Of a DNA stretch of 64,000 nt, positions 39,746-48,849 are shown in pieces. A program made the translations under genes and the position numbers. Source of the stretch: Halorubrum depositum. GTDB lineage: Archaea > Halobacteriota > Halobacteria > Halobacteriales > Haloferacaceae. Position 1 is the stretch's first letter; every line of letters begins with the position of its first letter. The stretch covers positions 1,240,001-1,304,000 of the forward strand of contig NZ_VCNM01000001.1 in assembly GCF_007671725.1 (NCBI RefSeq), in the 5' to 3' direction. Under the pieces are notes generated by a model that was not told the DNA's origin, made no database searches, and was given only the letters and a program-made list of their open reading frames with translations.

Positions 39746-41419
39746 ATGACCGAACACGGAACCGCGAAACCGTCGGAAGAGCTCCGGAAGGCCGCCATGC
39801 GGCGGCCGCACCTCCGGGAACACCTCCGGGAGTTCAAGCAGATCACGGGGGAGTTCCCGCAGTTCATCGAGGAGCCGAAAGACGAGTACGAGTCGAACCG
39901 CCCGAACGTCATCTACCCCGTCGGCGGGCCGATCTACAGCCACATCTACGGCGACCTCGGGCAGGACACGAAGTACTACGCCATCGAACCGGAGGTGTCC
40001 GGCCCGCAGGCCGAGATCCTCAATCAGGTGAAGAGCCGGCTGCTCTCCGCGAGCGGCCAGCACAGCGCTCCCGACTCGGAGGCGGAGTACGACGACCTCA
40101 TCGAGGAGCTGTTAGAGGAGGTGACCCACGTCGACGACGGGACCACCGGGTGGCGCCGCGGGCTCTCGAAGATCCGGAACTTCGGGAGGCTCTCCGTCAC
40201 GGAGGAGACGTACGAGAACATCCGCTACCGGCTCAACCGCGACATCGTCGGGCTCGGCCCCCTCGAACCGGTGATGCGCGACCCGGCCAACGAGGACATC
40301 CACGTCATCGGCCCGAAGGAGTGCCACGTCGACCACGGCACCTTCGGCATGCTGGAGACGACCGTCGACTTCGGCACCAAAGGGGAGTTCGACAACTGGC
40401 TGCGCAACATGGGCGAGCGGATCGGCGACCCGCTCTCCGACTCCGACCCCATCGTCGACTCCACGCTGCCGGACGGATCGCGTATCAACATCATCTACTC
40501 CGACGACGTCTCGCTGAAGGGGTCCTCGCTCACGATCCGACAGGGCGACGAGGTGCCGCTGTCGATCAACCAGATCACCAACTGGGGGACGCTGTCGCCG
40601 CAGCTGGCGGCGTACCTCTGGCTCTGTCTGGAGAACGAGCAGACGGTGTTCGTCGTCGGGGAGACGGCGTCCGGGAAGACGACGACGCTGAACGCCATCC
40701 TCTCGTACATCCCCGACGACTCGAAGATATACACCGCGGAGGACACCGCCGAGGTCATCCCGCCGCACAGCACCTGGCAGCAGCTGCTGACCCGCGAGGG
40801 GGGCGGCGAGGGCAGCTCCGACGTCGACATGTTCGATCTGGTCGCCGCGGCGCTACGGTCGCGTCCCGACTACATCATCGTAGGCGAGGTCCGGGGCGCC
40901 GAGGGGCGCATGGCGTTCCAGGCGGCCCAGACCGGCCACCCGGTCATGCTGACGTTCCACGCGTCGGACATCGTCTCGATGATCCAGCGGTTCACCTCCG
41001 AGCCGATCAACGTGCCGGAGACGTTCATGGACAACGCGGACGTGGCGCTGTTCCAGAACCGGGTGAAGCAGGGCGACAAGGTGTTGCGCCGGGTGACGAG
41101 CGTCCAAGAGATCGAGGGGTACTCCAAGGAGATGGAGGGGGTCGTCACCCGCGAGGTGTTCAGCTGGGACCCCGTCGAAGACGAGATCGTCTTCCAGGGG
41201 ATGAACAACTCCTACGTGCTCGAAGAGCAGATCGCGACGCTGCTCGGCTACGCCGACACCCGCGACATCTACGACGACCTGGAGTTCCGCGCGGAGCTCA
41301 TCGAGCGGATGATCCAGGAGGGCATCTTGGGCTACCACGAGGTGAACGACGCGATCAACTCCTTCCAGCGCGACGGCGTCGAGGGGCTCCCCTTCGACAT
41401 GCACCGGAACGTCAGGTGA
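39746..41419 (+). CDS. arlI: ArlI motor ATPase
   Basis: A 557-residue type IV secretion/pilus-type ATPase. Walker A is VVGETASGKTTTLNAIL, Walker B is DYIIVGEVRGAEGRMAF, and a His box lies in LTFHASD. The N-terminal about 150 residues are the haloarchaeal extension and domain that contacts ArlH and ArlJ. It powers both assembly and rotation of the archaellum. The ATG at 39746 gives the normal length. It ends 57 nt before arlJ. Confidence 0.93.
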   Translation: MTEHGTAKPSEELRKAAMRRPHLREHLREFKQITGEFPQFIEEPKDEYESNRPNVIYPVGGPIYSHIYGDLGQDTKYYAIEPEVSGPQAEILNQVKSRLLSASGQHSAPDSEAEYDDLIEELLEEVTHVDDGTTGWRRGLSKIRNFGRLSVTEETYENIRYRLNRDIVGLGPLEPVMRDPANEDIHVIGPKECHVDHGTFGMLETTVDFGTKGEFDNWLRNMGERIGDPLSDSDPIVDSTLPDGSRINIIYSDDVSLKGSSLTIRQGDEVPLSINQITNWGTLSPQLAAYLWLCLENEQTVFVVGETASGKTTTLNAILSYIPDDSKIYTAEDTAEVIPPHSTWQQLLTREGGGEGSSDVDMFDLVAAALRSRPDYIIVGEVRGAEGRMAFQAAQTGHPVMLTFHASDIVSMIQRFTSEPINVPETFMDNADVALFQNRVKQGDKVLRRVTSVQEIEGYSKEMEGVVTREVFSWDPVEDEIVFQGMNNSYVLEEQIATLLGYADTRDIYDDLEFRAELIERMIQEGILGYHEVNDAINSFQRDGVEGLPFDMHRNVR

Positions 41420-41476
41420 TCGCGGCGATGGTCGAGTCGACCGGGACGGCGGAGATGAAGGGGGTCGTACGGTAGC

Positions 41477-43213
41477 ATGTCGGTGAAAGGGGTCGGCAAC
41501 GGGCTCGCGACCGCGGCCGAGTTGACCTCGGCGGTCATGGAGTCGTACGACAGGCTCGACATCTCGAAGCGGAAGTACGTCGGGCTCGTGTTGCTCCCCG
41601 CGGTGCTCGTCTTCGCCGCGAGCGTCGTCGGCCTGTTCGTCCTCCCCCTGCCGTTCGCGGCGCGGGTCCCCGTCCCGATGTTCGGCGGGCTCGTGCTGGT
41701 CGCGGCGGTGATCTACCCGAAGATCTACCTCTCCAGCTTAGAGAACCAGATCGACAACCAGCTCCACCTCGTGATGACGCACATGACCGTGCTGTCGACG
41801 ACGAACATCGACCGCATGGAGGTGTTCCGGACCTTGGCGAACGAGGAGGAGTACGGGGTCGCCGCCGAGGAGATCGCCCGCGTCGTCCACCTCGTCGACA
41901 CGTGGAACCAGAGCCTCGACGACGCGTGTCGCCGGCGGGCCGAGGAGGTCCCCTCCGACGCGATGGCCGACTTCTTCGACCGCCTCGGCTACACGATGGG
42001 GGCGGGCCAGTCGCTAGAGGAGTTCCTCGTCTCCGAGCAGGACGTCATGCTCGCGAAGTACGAGACGGTGTACGAGTCCTCGCTGGCGAACTTAGAGGTG
42101 ATGAAGGACCTGTACATGTCGATGATCCTCTCGATGACGTTCGCCCTCGTCTTCGCCATCGTCCTCCCGATCCTCACCGGGAACGACCCGACGGCGACGG
42201 TGGCGGCCGTCATCGTCCTGTTCGTCTTCGTCCAGCTCGGCTTCTACGCGATGATCCGGGCGACCTCCCCGTACGACCCGATCTGGTTCCACCCGGAGGA
42301 GCGCGCGCCGGGCGACCTGAAGCTGTGGGCGTCGCTCGGGGTCGGCGGCGGGCTCTCCTTCCTGATCATCGGGATCACCGCGGCCGGGATGTTCGGCTAC
42401 GGCCCCGGGCTCCCCGGCCTGCTCTGGTTCGTCGACGACGTCCGGCTCCCGCTGTACCTCGCGGTCCCCATCTCGCCGCTGATCGTCACCGGAATCGTCC
42501 TCCGGAAGGAGGAACGGATGATCACGGCCCGCGACGGCGAGTTCCCCTCCTTCGTCCGGGCGCTCGGGGCCACCGAGAGCGCCAAGCAGTCGACGACGAC
42601 GGACGTGTTGACGACGCTGCGCGACAAGAACTTCGGCGACCTCTCGCCCGCCATCGAGCGCCTCTACCGCCGGCTCAACATGCGCATCAGCACCGAGGGC
42701 GCATGGGAGCAGTTCACGTACGACACGCGGTCGTACCTCATCCAGAAGTTCTCCGAGATGTACCTCGTCGGCCGGCGGATGGGCGGGGACCCGAAGATGC
42801 TCGGCGAGCTGATATCGAAGAACATGAACGCCGTGAACCAGCTCCGCGAGCAGCGGCGGCAGGCGGCGATGACGTTCATCGGGCTGCTGTACGGGATCAC
42901 GGCGGCGGCGACGTTCGCCTTCTTCATCGGGTTGGAGATCGTCGCGATCTTGGCGGATCTCACGGCCGACTTCGGACTTGAACAGATGGACATCGGCCAG
43001 ATCGTCTACCCCGGCGCGTACGACATCCCGCTGATCGAGTACCTGCTGCTCACGGTGGTTCTGTTCAACGCCGCGCTCTCCTCGCAGATGATCCGGCGGA
43101 TCGACGGCGGCAACCCCGCGAACGGGTACATCCACTTCGTCCTGCTGACGTGGCTCGGCGCGGCGACGGCGATCGCGACCCGGACGCTGGTGAACGCGAT
43201 CTTATCGATTTAA
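41477..43213 (+). CDS. arlJ: ArlJ membrane platform protein
   Basis: A 578-residue polytopic membrane protein of the TadC/GspF family. Membrane helices appear in pairs near residues 35-85, 205-255, 275-330 and at the C-terminal end (about 460-575), with large cytoplasmic loops that contain the ArlI-binding region. It anchors the motor in the membrane. It is the last gene of the arl operon; the prepilin peptidase that cuts archaellins is elsewhere in the genome. Confidence 0.92.
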   Translation: MSVKGVGNGLATAAELTSAVMESYDRLDISKRKYVGLVLLPAVLVFAASVVGLFVLPLPFAARVPVPMFGGLVLVAAVIYPKIYLSSLENQIDNQLHLVMTHMTVLSTTNIDRMEVFRTLANEEEYGVAAEEIARVVHLVDTWNQSLDDACRRRAEEVPSDAMADFFDRLGYTMGAGQSLEEFLVSEQDVMLAKYETVYESSLANLEVMKDLYMSMILSMTFALVFAIVLPILTGNDPTATVAAVIVLFVFVQLGFYAMIRATSPYDPIWFHPEERAPGDLKLWASLGVGGGLSFLIIGITAAGMFGYGPGLPGLLWFVDDVRLPLYLAVPISPLIVTGIVLRKEERMITARDGEFPSFVRALGATESAKQSTTTDVLTTLRDKNFGDLSPAIERLYRRLNMRISTEGAWEQFTYDTRSYLIQKFSEMYLVGRRMGGDPKMLGELISKNMNAVNQLREQRRQAAMTFIGLLYGITAAATFAFFIGLEIVAILADLTADFGLEQMDIGQIVYPGAYDIPLIEYLLLTVVLFNAALSSQMIRRIDGGNPANGYIHFVLLTWLGAATAIATRTLVNAILSI

Positions 43214-43269
43214 CGTCGGACAGAGCGCTCGCGTCGCGTGACTGGTCGTACCGGTTCGGTAGCCGCGTC

Positions 43270-43722
43270 TCAAGCCGCTTCGATAGCCACGTTTGTCGGA
43301 GTCGGATTTTCGATGTTGTCGCCGACCGGACACCGCTGCTCGACTTCCGCGGCCAACGCCTCCAGCGCTTCCTCGTCGGCGTCGGACTCGACTTCGATGC
43401 GCACGTCGATCTCCTGATATCCCGCTCGGGGGTCCTCGTCGATGCCCAGGAATTTCCGGGGGTCGAGGTCGCCTTCGATATCTATCGAGACGTTTTCGAG
43501 GTCGATTCCGCGCTCTTCGCCGACGGTGTGCACCACGACGTTGAGACAGCCGGCCCACGCACCGATGAGGTATTCGACGGGGTTCGGTCCGTCGTTCGTC
43601 CCCCCGAGCGACGACGGCTCATCGACGACGAACGCGAACTCGCGTGCCTCGACGACCGTCTTCGTTTCGCTCTCGCTCTCGGCCGATACTGCGAACCGCT
43701 CGGTGTGACCTGCCTCGCTCAT
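43270..43722 (-). CDS. OsmC-family peroxide-detoxifying protein
   Basis: A 150-residue OsmC/Ohr-family protein. The two redox cysteines lie in LIGAWAGCLNVVVHTVGEE and EVEQRCPVGDNI, as in OsmC-like hydroperoxide reductases. It probably reduces organic hydroperoxides or acts on related thiols. It begins MSEAGHTERFAVSAESESET and has the acidic haloarchaeal composition. It is a single gene, convergent with arlJ, 57 nt apart. Confidence 0.85.
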   Translation of the reverse strand: MSEAGHTERFAVSAESESETKTVVEAREFAFVVDEPSSLGGTNDGPNPVEYLIGAWAGCLNVVVHTVGEERGIDLENVSIDIEGDLDPRKFLGIDEDPRAGYQEIDVRIEVESDADEEALEALAAEVEQRCPVGDNIENPTPTNVAIEAA

Positions 43723-43914
43723 AGATTCATTCGACGGGACGTCACCGCTTCAAGCGACCGGCAGTGGGCATATACGCTGACGTCCGTGACGTTCGTTGGT
43801 CAGCCGATTCGCCGTCGAAAGCGGCTCATACTATCGATACTGCGTATCTTGGGACCTGTCAGAGGTCGTTCATCGCGGCAAGTATTGAGAGCGGAGCAGA
43901 GCGTTCGCTGCTGG

Positions 43915-44853
43915 CTACCCCTCGAACAGCGTCGGCTCGGGCACCTCCTCGTCCGCCGCCTCGCGCCACGACCGACTCGGATTCCACCCGAACAGCCGCT
44001 CGGCCTTCGCGACCGCGTACGCGCCTCGGTCGTCGCCCTCGGAGAGGACGTTGCCGTCGATCGCGCAGTCGGCCGGGATCTCTCCGTACGACTCGCGCAG
44101 GAGGTCGAGCAGGGGGCGACCGAGCGCGTTGTCGGCCGCGACGCAGTTGACCGCCTCGTGGGCGCCGGACGTCACGGCCGGGTCCGACCCTCCCGTCCCC
44201 GCGAGCGCGGCGGCGACGAGGTCGGCGACGTCGCGGGCGTCGACGTACGACCAGAAGTTGCCGGCGCCGGCGTCGAGGTCGTCGACGTACCCGTCGCTCC
44301 GGCAGGCGTACGCGCCGGGGAACTGGATCCACGACGGTCGGATCGAGACCGCGGGGACGCCCTCGCGGCGCGCGACCGCGCCGGCGGCCGCTTCCGCCGT
44401 CACCTTCGAGAGCCCGTACGGGTCCTCGGGGCGGAGAGGGTGATCCTCGGTGATCGGGAGCTCGTCCGGGAACGGCGTCGGGTCGGCAAAGAAGAAGCCG
44501 TACGCGCCGTCGCTCGACGCCTGCACGATCCGGGCGTCGGCGCGGCCGGCGGCGTCGAGGACGTTCTTCGCGGCGTGAACGTTCGTCTCGAACACGCGCC
44601 CGTCGGGGTGGGTGCCCGCGACCGGGATCGCCGCCCAGTGGACGACCGCGTCGGGGTCGACCGCGTGGACGACGTCGAGCGCCTCCCCGCGGTCGGCGAG
44701 GTCGGCGGCGCGGAACGAGACGTGCGGGGCCGGGTCGGCGTCGAGGCCCGGGTGGTCGTAGTCGACGACGACGACCTCGTGGTCGCCGGCGAGTCGGTCG
44801 ACGACCCAGCGCCCGGAGGCGCCGCGGCCGCCGGTGACGAGGACGGTCTCCAT
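43915..44853 (-). CDS. NAD-dependent epimerase/dehydratase (SDR)
   Basis: A 312-residue extended SDR. The NAD motif is VTGGRGASGRWVVDRLAG and the active site YxxxK is in DPYGLSKVTAEA. The rest shows the extended-SDR substrate domain. It likely acts on a nucleotide sugar or a similar compound, such as a uronate dehydrogenase-like reaction; the SSDGAYGFFF and FWSYVDARDVADLV motifs fit the family but do not define the substrate. The start at 44853 gives the proper N terminus; the longer open frame to 45237 overlaps HtpX upstream. It is divergent from htpX. Confidence 0.85.
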   Translation of the reverse strand: METVLVTGGRGASGRWVVDRLAGDHEVVVVDYDHPGLDADPAPHVSFRAADLADRGEALDVVHAVDPDAVVHWAAIPVAGTHPDGRVFETNVHAAKNVLDAAGRADARIVQASSDGAYGFFFADPTPFPDELPITEDHPLRPEDPYGLSKVTAEAAAGAVARREGVPAVSIRPSWIQFPGAYACRSDGYVDDLDAGAGNFWSYVDARDVADLVAAALAGTGGSDPAVTSGAHEAVNCVAADNALGRPLLDLLRESYGEIPADCAIDGNVLSEGDDRGAYAVAKAERLFGWNPSRSWREAADEEVPEPTLFEG

Positions 44854-45000
44854 GCGTGCGGGTCGCCCGCGGCGGGGGAAAAGCGCACCGTCGTCGCGTC
44901 GCGGGCGGGCGGGACCGATCGTCGTCGGGCGACCGCACGGCCGCGGCGGCCTGCCGGGAACCCCGGCAGGCTTTAATCCGGCGAACGGTAAACCCGGAGT

Positions 45001-45873
45001 ATGGAATGGAAGACCGACTGGGGACTCCGTGGACGCATGGGGTTCACGATGTTCCTGCTGTTCGCCCTCTACGTCGTGTTCATCGGCGTCCTCATCGAGG
45101 TGTTCAATGTCGGGATCATCTTCACGCTCGCGATGTTCGGCGCGTTCTCGTTCGCCCAGTACTTCTTCAGCGACAAGCTCGCCCTGCGGAGCATGGGCGC
45201 CCGCGAGGTGAGCGCCGACGAGTACCCGGACCTCCACCGCCGGATCGAACGCCTGAGCCAGCAGGCCGACCTCCCGAAGCCGACGGTCGCCGTCGCGGAC
45301 ACGCAGGTGCCGAACGCGTTCGCGACCGGCCGGAACAAGAAGAACGCGACCGTCGCGGTGACGACCGGGCTGCTTCGGTCGTTAGACGAGGACGAGCTCG
45401 ACGGCGTGCTCGCGCACGAGCTCGCGCACGTGAAGAACCGCGACGTGATGGTGATGACCATCGCCTCGTTCCTCTCGACGATCGCCTTCTTCATCGTCCG
45501 ATGGGGATGGTTGTTCAGCGGGAACAACCGACAGGGCGCGCCGGTCATCGTCGCCATCGTCGTCTCGATCCTCGTCTGGATCGTCTCGTTCCTGCTGATC
45601 CGGGCGCTCTCGCGGTACCGCGAGTACACCGCCGACCGCGGCGCCGCGCTGATCACGGGGAAGCCCGGCGCGCTCGCGTCGGCCCTGATGACTATCGACG
45701 GGCGGATGGACCGCGTCCCGGAGGAGGACCTCCGGCAGGAGGCGGAGATGAACGCGTTCTTCATCATCCCGATCCGCTCCGGCTTCATCGGCAAGATCGC
45801 CTCGACGCACCCGTCGACCGAGAACCGCGTCGAGCGGCTCCGCGAGCTCGAACGCGAGATGGAGACCGCCTGA
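45001..45873 (+). CDS. htpX: HtpX membrane zinc protease
   Basis: A 290-residue membrane protease. Two helices at the start (about residues 14-55) are followed by the zinc motif HELAH (His139-Glu140...His143) and another two helices at about 155-205. The third ligand is in YREYTADRGAAL. It degrades misfolded membrane proteins. A TTTAATCC box lies about 30 nt upstream of the ATG. The family is clear; M48 proteases of this type are widespread. Confidence 0.93.
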   Translation: MEWKTDWGLRGRMGFTMFLLFALYVVFIGVLIEVFNVGIIFTLAMFGAFSFAQYFFSDKLALRSMGAREVSADEYPDLHRRIERLSQQADLPKPTVAVADTQVPNAFATGRNKKNATVAVTTGLLRSLDEDELDGVLAHELAHVKNRDVMVMTIASFLSTIAFFIVRWGWLFSGNNRQGAPVIVAIVVSILVWIVSFLLIRALSRYREYTADRGAALITGKPGALASALMTIDGRMDRVPEEDLRQEAEMNAFFIIPIRSGFIGKIASTHPSTENRVERLRELEREMETA

Positions 45874-45985
45874 GTCGGCGGGATCGATCGGTCGCGGTCC
45901 GGCGGCCGGTCGGGTGAGCCGTCCGGACCCGGCAAACGCGAACGCGAAGTGCGCCGTTTTTGTCGTCGGGCCGAGCACGGCAGCC

Positions 45986-47281
45986 ATGGGTCTGCTCGCC
46001 GATCCGACGAAGCGACGCTGGCTCGGGTGGGGGTCGCTCGCGGTCGTCTTCCTGCTCGTCAACGTGCACCGGCTCTCGACGGCGGTGCTGTCCGAGCAGC
46101 TGATCGACGCGTTCGGCATCACGGCGGCGCAGCTCGGGACGCTGCACGCCTCCTTCTTCATCATCTACGCCGCCGTCCAGATCCCGACCGGCGTGCTGGC
46201 GGACCGGTACGGCGCGCGGTACGTCGGGGCCGCGGGCGCGGTCGTGCTCAGCGTCGGCGCGATCGGCTTCACGCTCAGCGGGAGCTACCTCTCGGCGTTC
46301 CTCTTCCGCGGGGCGATCGGGCTCGGGAGCGGTGTGATCTTCGTCTCCACGCTCCGCTTCTGCGCGAACTGGTTCCGCGTCGACGAGTTCGCGACGATGA
46401 CGGGCGTGACGACCGGTATCGCCGGGCTCGGCGCGATCTTCGCCACGGTGCCCCTGGCGGTCGCCATCGACCGCGTCGGCTGGCGTCCGACGGTGCTCGC
46501 GCTCGCGGCCGTCGGCTTCCTCGCGGCCGTGGCCGTCTTCGCGCTCGTGCGTCGATCGCCGCGCGACGCCGGGCTCGACCCGATCGAGAACGTCCCGGAG
46601 CAGCCGTCGATAACGCTCGACGAGACCGTCGGGCACCTGCGCGCGCTGCTGTCCGACCCCGACCAGTGGCTGCTCTCGGTCGTGTTCTTCTCGGCGATGG
46701 GCTCGATCCTCACCGTGATCGGCCTGTGGGGCGTCCCGTATCTCGTCGTCGTCTACGGGCTCGACGTGACGACCGCCTCGTCGTTCACGCTCGTCGGGGC
46801 GATCGGCATGCTGCTCGGCGCGCCGGCGACGGGGCGCGTCTCGGATCGGCTCGGGACGCGTCTGGGCCCGATGATCGCCGGACTCGGTCTGTTCACGCTC
46901 GTGCTCGGAGTCGTCCCCGTCTTCGGCGACCCGCCGCTTCCCGTCGTCGGCGCGACGTTCTTCCTGATCGGGTTCAGCCTCGGGTTCGTCATGCTCGCGC
47001 TCCCGATCATCAAGGAGAAGTACCCGGCCGGCGCGAGCGGGGTCGCCACGGCGACCGTGAACGGGGCCGGATTCGTCGGCGGCGCGGTCCTCCCGACGGC
47101 CATGGGGTTCGTCCTCGACGGCTACCGGACGGGCGACGTCGTCTCCGGGGCCGTCGCCTACACCGAGCTCGGCTACCGGATCGCCTTCTCGCTCACGACG
47201 GTCGCCGTCGGCCTCGCCTTCTGCAGCGCCGTCTGGCTCGCCGTCCGAGAGCGACGGCGACCGAGCGCGGGCGGTCGGTGA
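45986..47281 (+). CDS. MFS transporter
   Basis: A 431-residue permease with about 12 membrane helices. The MFS loop motif is GVLADRYGARY, repeated in the second half (GRVSDRLGTRLG). I use the ATG at 45986 (MGLLADPTKRRWLGWGSLAV). The pattern suits nitrate/oxalate-formate type MFS carriers, without a specific signature. It is monocistronic, 112 nt after htpX. The 635 nt after it hold no convincing gene. Confidence 0.82.
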   Translation: MGLLADPTKRRWLGWGSLAVVFLLVNVHRLSTAVLSEQLIDAFGITAAQLGTLHASFFIIYAAVQIPTGVLADRYGARYVGAAGAVVLSVGAIGFTLSGSYLSAFLFRGAIGLGSGVIFVSTLRFCANWFRVDEFATMTGVTTGIAGLGAIFATVPLAVAIDRVGWRPTVLALAAVGFLAAVAVFALVRRSPRDAGLDPIENVPEQPSITLDETVGHLRALLSDPDQWLLSVVFFSAMGSILTVIGLWGVPYLVVVYGLDVTTASSFTLVGAIGMLLGAPATGRVSDRLGTRLGPMIAGLGLFTLVLGVVPVFGDPPLPVVGATFFLIGFSLGFVMLALPIIKEKYPAGASGVATATVNGAGFVGGAVLPTAMGFVLDGYRTGDVVSGAVAYTELGYRIAFSLTTVAVGLAFCSAVWLAVRERRRPSAGGR

Positions 47282-47916
47282 AGCCCCGGACGCGCTTCCG
47301 CCGTCCCGGTCGGTGATCCCGCGATAGTTCGAGATAGTACCAAAACTACATACACTCACTCATTTTGAGGCATAGGCCGATAGAGTACGACCGGAGACAG
47401 GAGATCCGAGATGAGTCCGCGAGCAGACGGTGAGAGTCCGACTCGCTCTTCGAACGAACGGGGCGAGCGGGCTCGGCAGAATGAATCGAACGCTCGGATG
47501 AAATCGGGATGGGGCGGCAATATTTAAATAAAACATGGATAATAGATCGATCTGTCACTTCAAAGCGCCGCCGTGAGGCGTCCGTGATCGATGCCGACGC
47601 ACTCCGGGAACGCGTGCGACGGCCTCTCCACCGGCGAGCGCTCGCGGAACGAGCTAGTACGAAGTTTACGAGATGTGAGCGTATTTTCGATACATCAGAT
47701 TGTAGTTATATTCTCGTGGCGGAGCTTCGGTCGAGATACGCGGGCGCGGATCGGCCCTCGCTGGAAACGGTCGGCGTCCGAGTGAGGTCAGAATAACAAC
47801 AGTACTCGTGTTAGTCGAAGCCGCGACGGAGCGCAGGCGGGCGGTCGTCGGACGGCGGACCATCGCATTCGAGCACGTCGAACGGAGAAACGGCCGCGAA
47901 CGGCCTCAGTCCGGCG
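47282..47916. other. Non-coding stretch between convergent genes
   Basis: About 635 nt. A frame at 47509-47796 exists but lacks haloarchaeal composition and any domain. An AT-rich run (ATATTTAAATAAAACATGG, about 47519-47537) looks like a promoter without a gene, possibly a relic of a decayed gene. Confidence 0.55.
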
Positions 47917-48702
47917 CTACGAGTGCGCGATGTTGAGTTCGAGTTCGTTCGCCGCGCCGAGGAGGAGATCCGGTATCTCGGACTCGAGTCGGTCCCCGTT
48001 CAGGCGATGAGAGGGCCCGGTGACGCTGAGCCCGCCGATCACCTCGCCGTCGGGGCCGCAGATGGCGACGCCGACGGCGTGGGTCCCGCGAAGCGACTCC
48101 TCCCTGTTGAAGAAGTAGCCGCGCTCGCGCCCCGCCTCGATCTCCGCGCGGAGCTCGTCCGGGTCGGTGATGGTGTGTTCCGTCACCGGATCGAACGACA
48201 TGCGTTCGAACATGTCGGACAGCTCTGACTCGGGCAGCTCGGCGAGGATCGCCTTCCCGGCCGACGCCGCGTACAGGGGGATGCGACTGCCGATACCGGG
48301 GTCGGTGCGGACCGCTTGGTCCCCGACGGCCCGCGCGAGGTACACCGCCTTCCCGTGTTCCTCGACGAAGAACTGAGCCCGCTCCCCGGTGACCGCCGCG
48401 ATCTCCTCGACTTTCTGGCGGACGAGGTCGTACCCGCGGTAGCTGCTCCGGGCCGTGACGCCGACCTCGAGGAACCGGAGCCCGACGTGGTAGCCGCCGT
48501 CGCGCCGGACGACGTAGCCGAGGTCCTCCAGCGTGTGGAGGTGGCGGTGCACCGTGCTCTTCGCGTAGTCGAGCTCGGCCGCCAGCTCGGCCAGCGACGC
48601 GCCGTCGTTGTCGACGAGCCGTTGCACGACGTCGAACATCGTTTCGGCGGTCCGTACCGCGTCTCGTTCCGGCTCGTCGGCGCCTGTCGGCCGTTCGTCC
48701 AT
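47917..48702 (-). CDS. IclR-family transcriptional regulator
   Basis: A 261-residue regulator starting at the ATG at 48702. Residues about 18-80 are the winged helix-turn-helix (ETMFDVVQRLVDNDGASLAE, then YAKSTVHRHLHTLEDLGYVV). The rest is the IclR ligand-binding domain (GKAILAELPE, AASAGKAI, RGTHAVGVAICGPDG). IclR proteins respond to small organic acids. It is divergent from the MFS gene with a perfect 8-bp inverted repeat between them, and it is the likely regulator of the sugar-acid genes to the right. Confidence 0.9.
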   Translation of the reverse strand: MDERPTGADEPERDAVRTAETMFDVVQRLVDNDGASLAELAAELDYAKSTVHRHLHTLEDLGYVVRRDGGYHVGLRFLEVGVTARSSYRGYDLVRQKVEEIAAVTGERAQFFVEEHGKAVYLARAVGDQAVRTDPGIGSRIPLYAASAGKAILAELPESELSDMFERMSFDPVTEHTITDPDELRAEIEAGRERGYFFNREESLRGTHAVGVAICGPDGEVIGGLSVTGPSHRLNGDRLESEIPDLLLGAANELELNIAHS

Positions 48703-48730
48703 ACACACGCGTCGGACTCCGGCCACATAA

Positions 48731-48751
48731 GCGTTCGATTCCGTCGAACGC
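48731..48751. promoter_or_regulatory. Candidate IclR operator
   Basis: GCGTTCGA, TTCCG, TCGAACGC: a perfect 8-bp inverted repeat between the divergent IclR and MFS genes. Confidence 0.55.
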
Positions 48752-48819
48752 GTACTGACGGTCGCGGCCGTCGCCGGCGGCGACGCGCCGACACGCGGCC
48801 GACTGCCCCAACGCGTAGG

Positions 48820-48826
48820 TTTAATT
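48820..48826 (+). promoter_or_regulatory. TATA-like box of the MFS gene
   Basis: TTTAATT, about 27 nt before the GTG at 48850, giving a leaderless transcript. Confidence 0.5.
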
Positions 48827-48849
48827 CGGGCGACCGTCTGCGGCCAAGC

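Noticed and set aside
41428-41475. 15-codon frame between arlI and arlJ
   Set aside because: Too short and with no supporting signal; the gap is probably just spacer.
47509-47796. 95-codon frame in the gap before the IclR gene
   Set aside because: An AT-rich box lies near its start, but the protein has no domain and lacks the usual acidic composition. Kept only as a possible relic.
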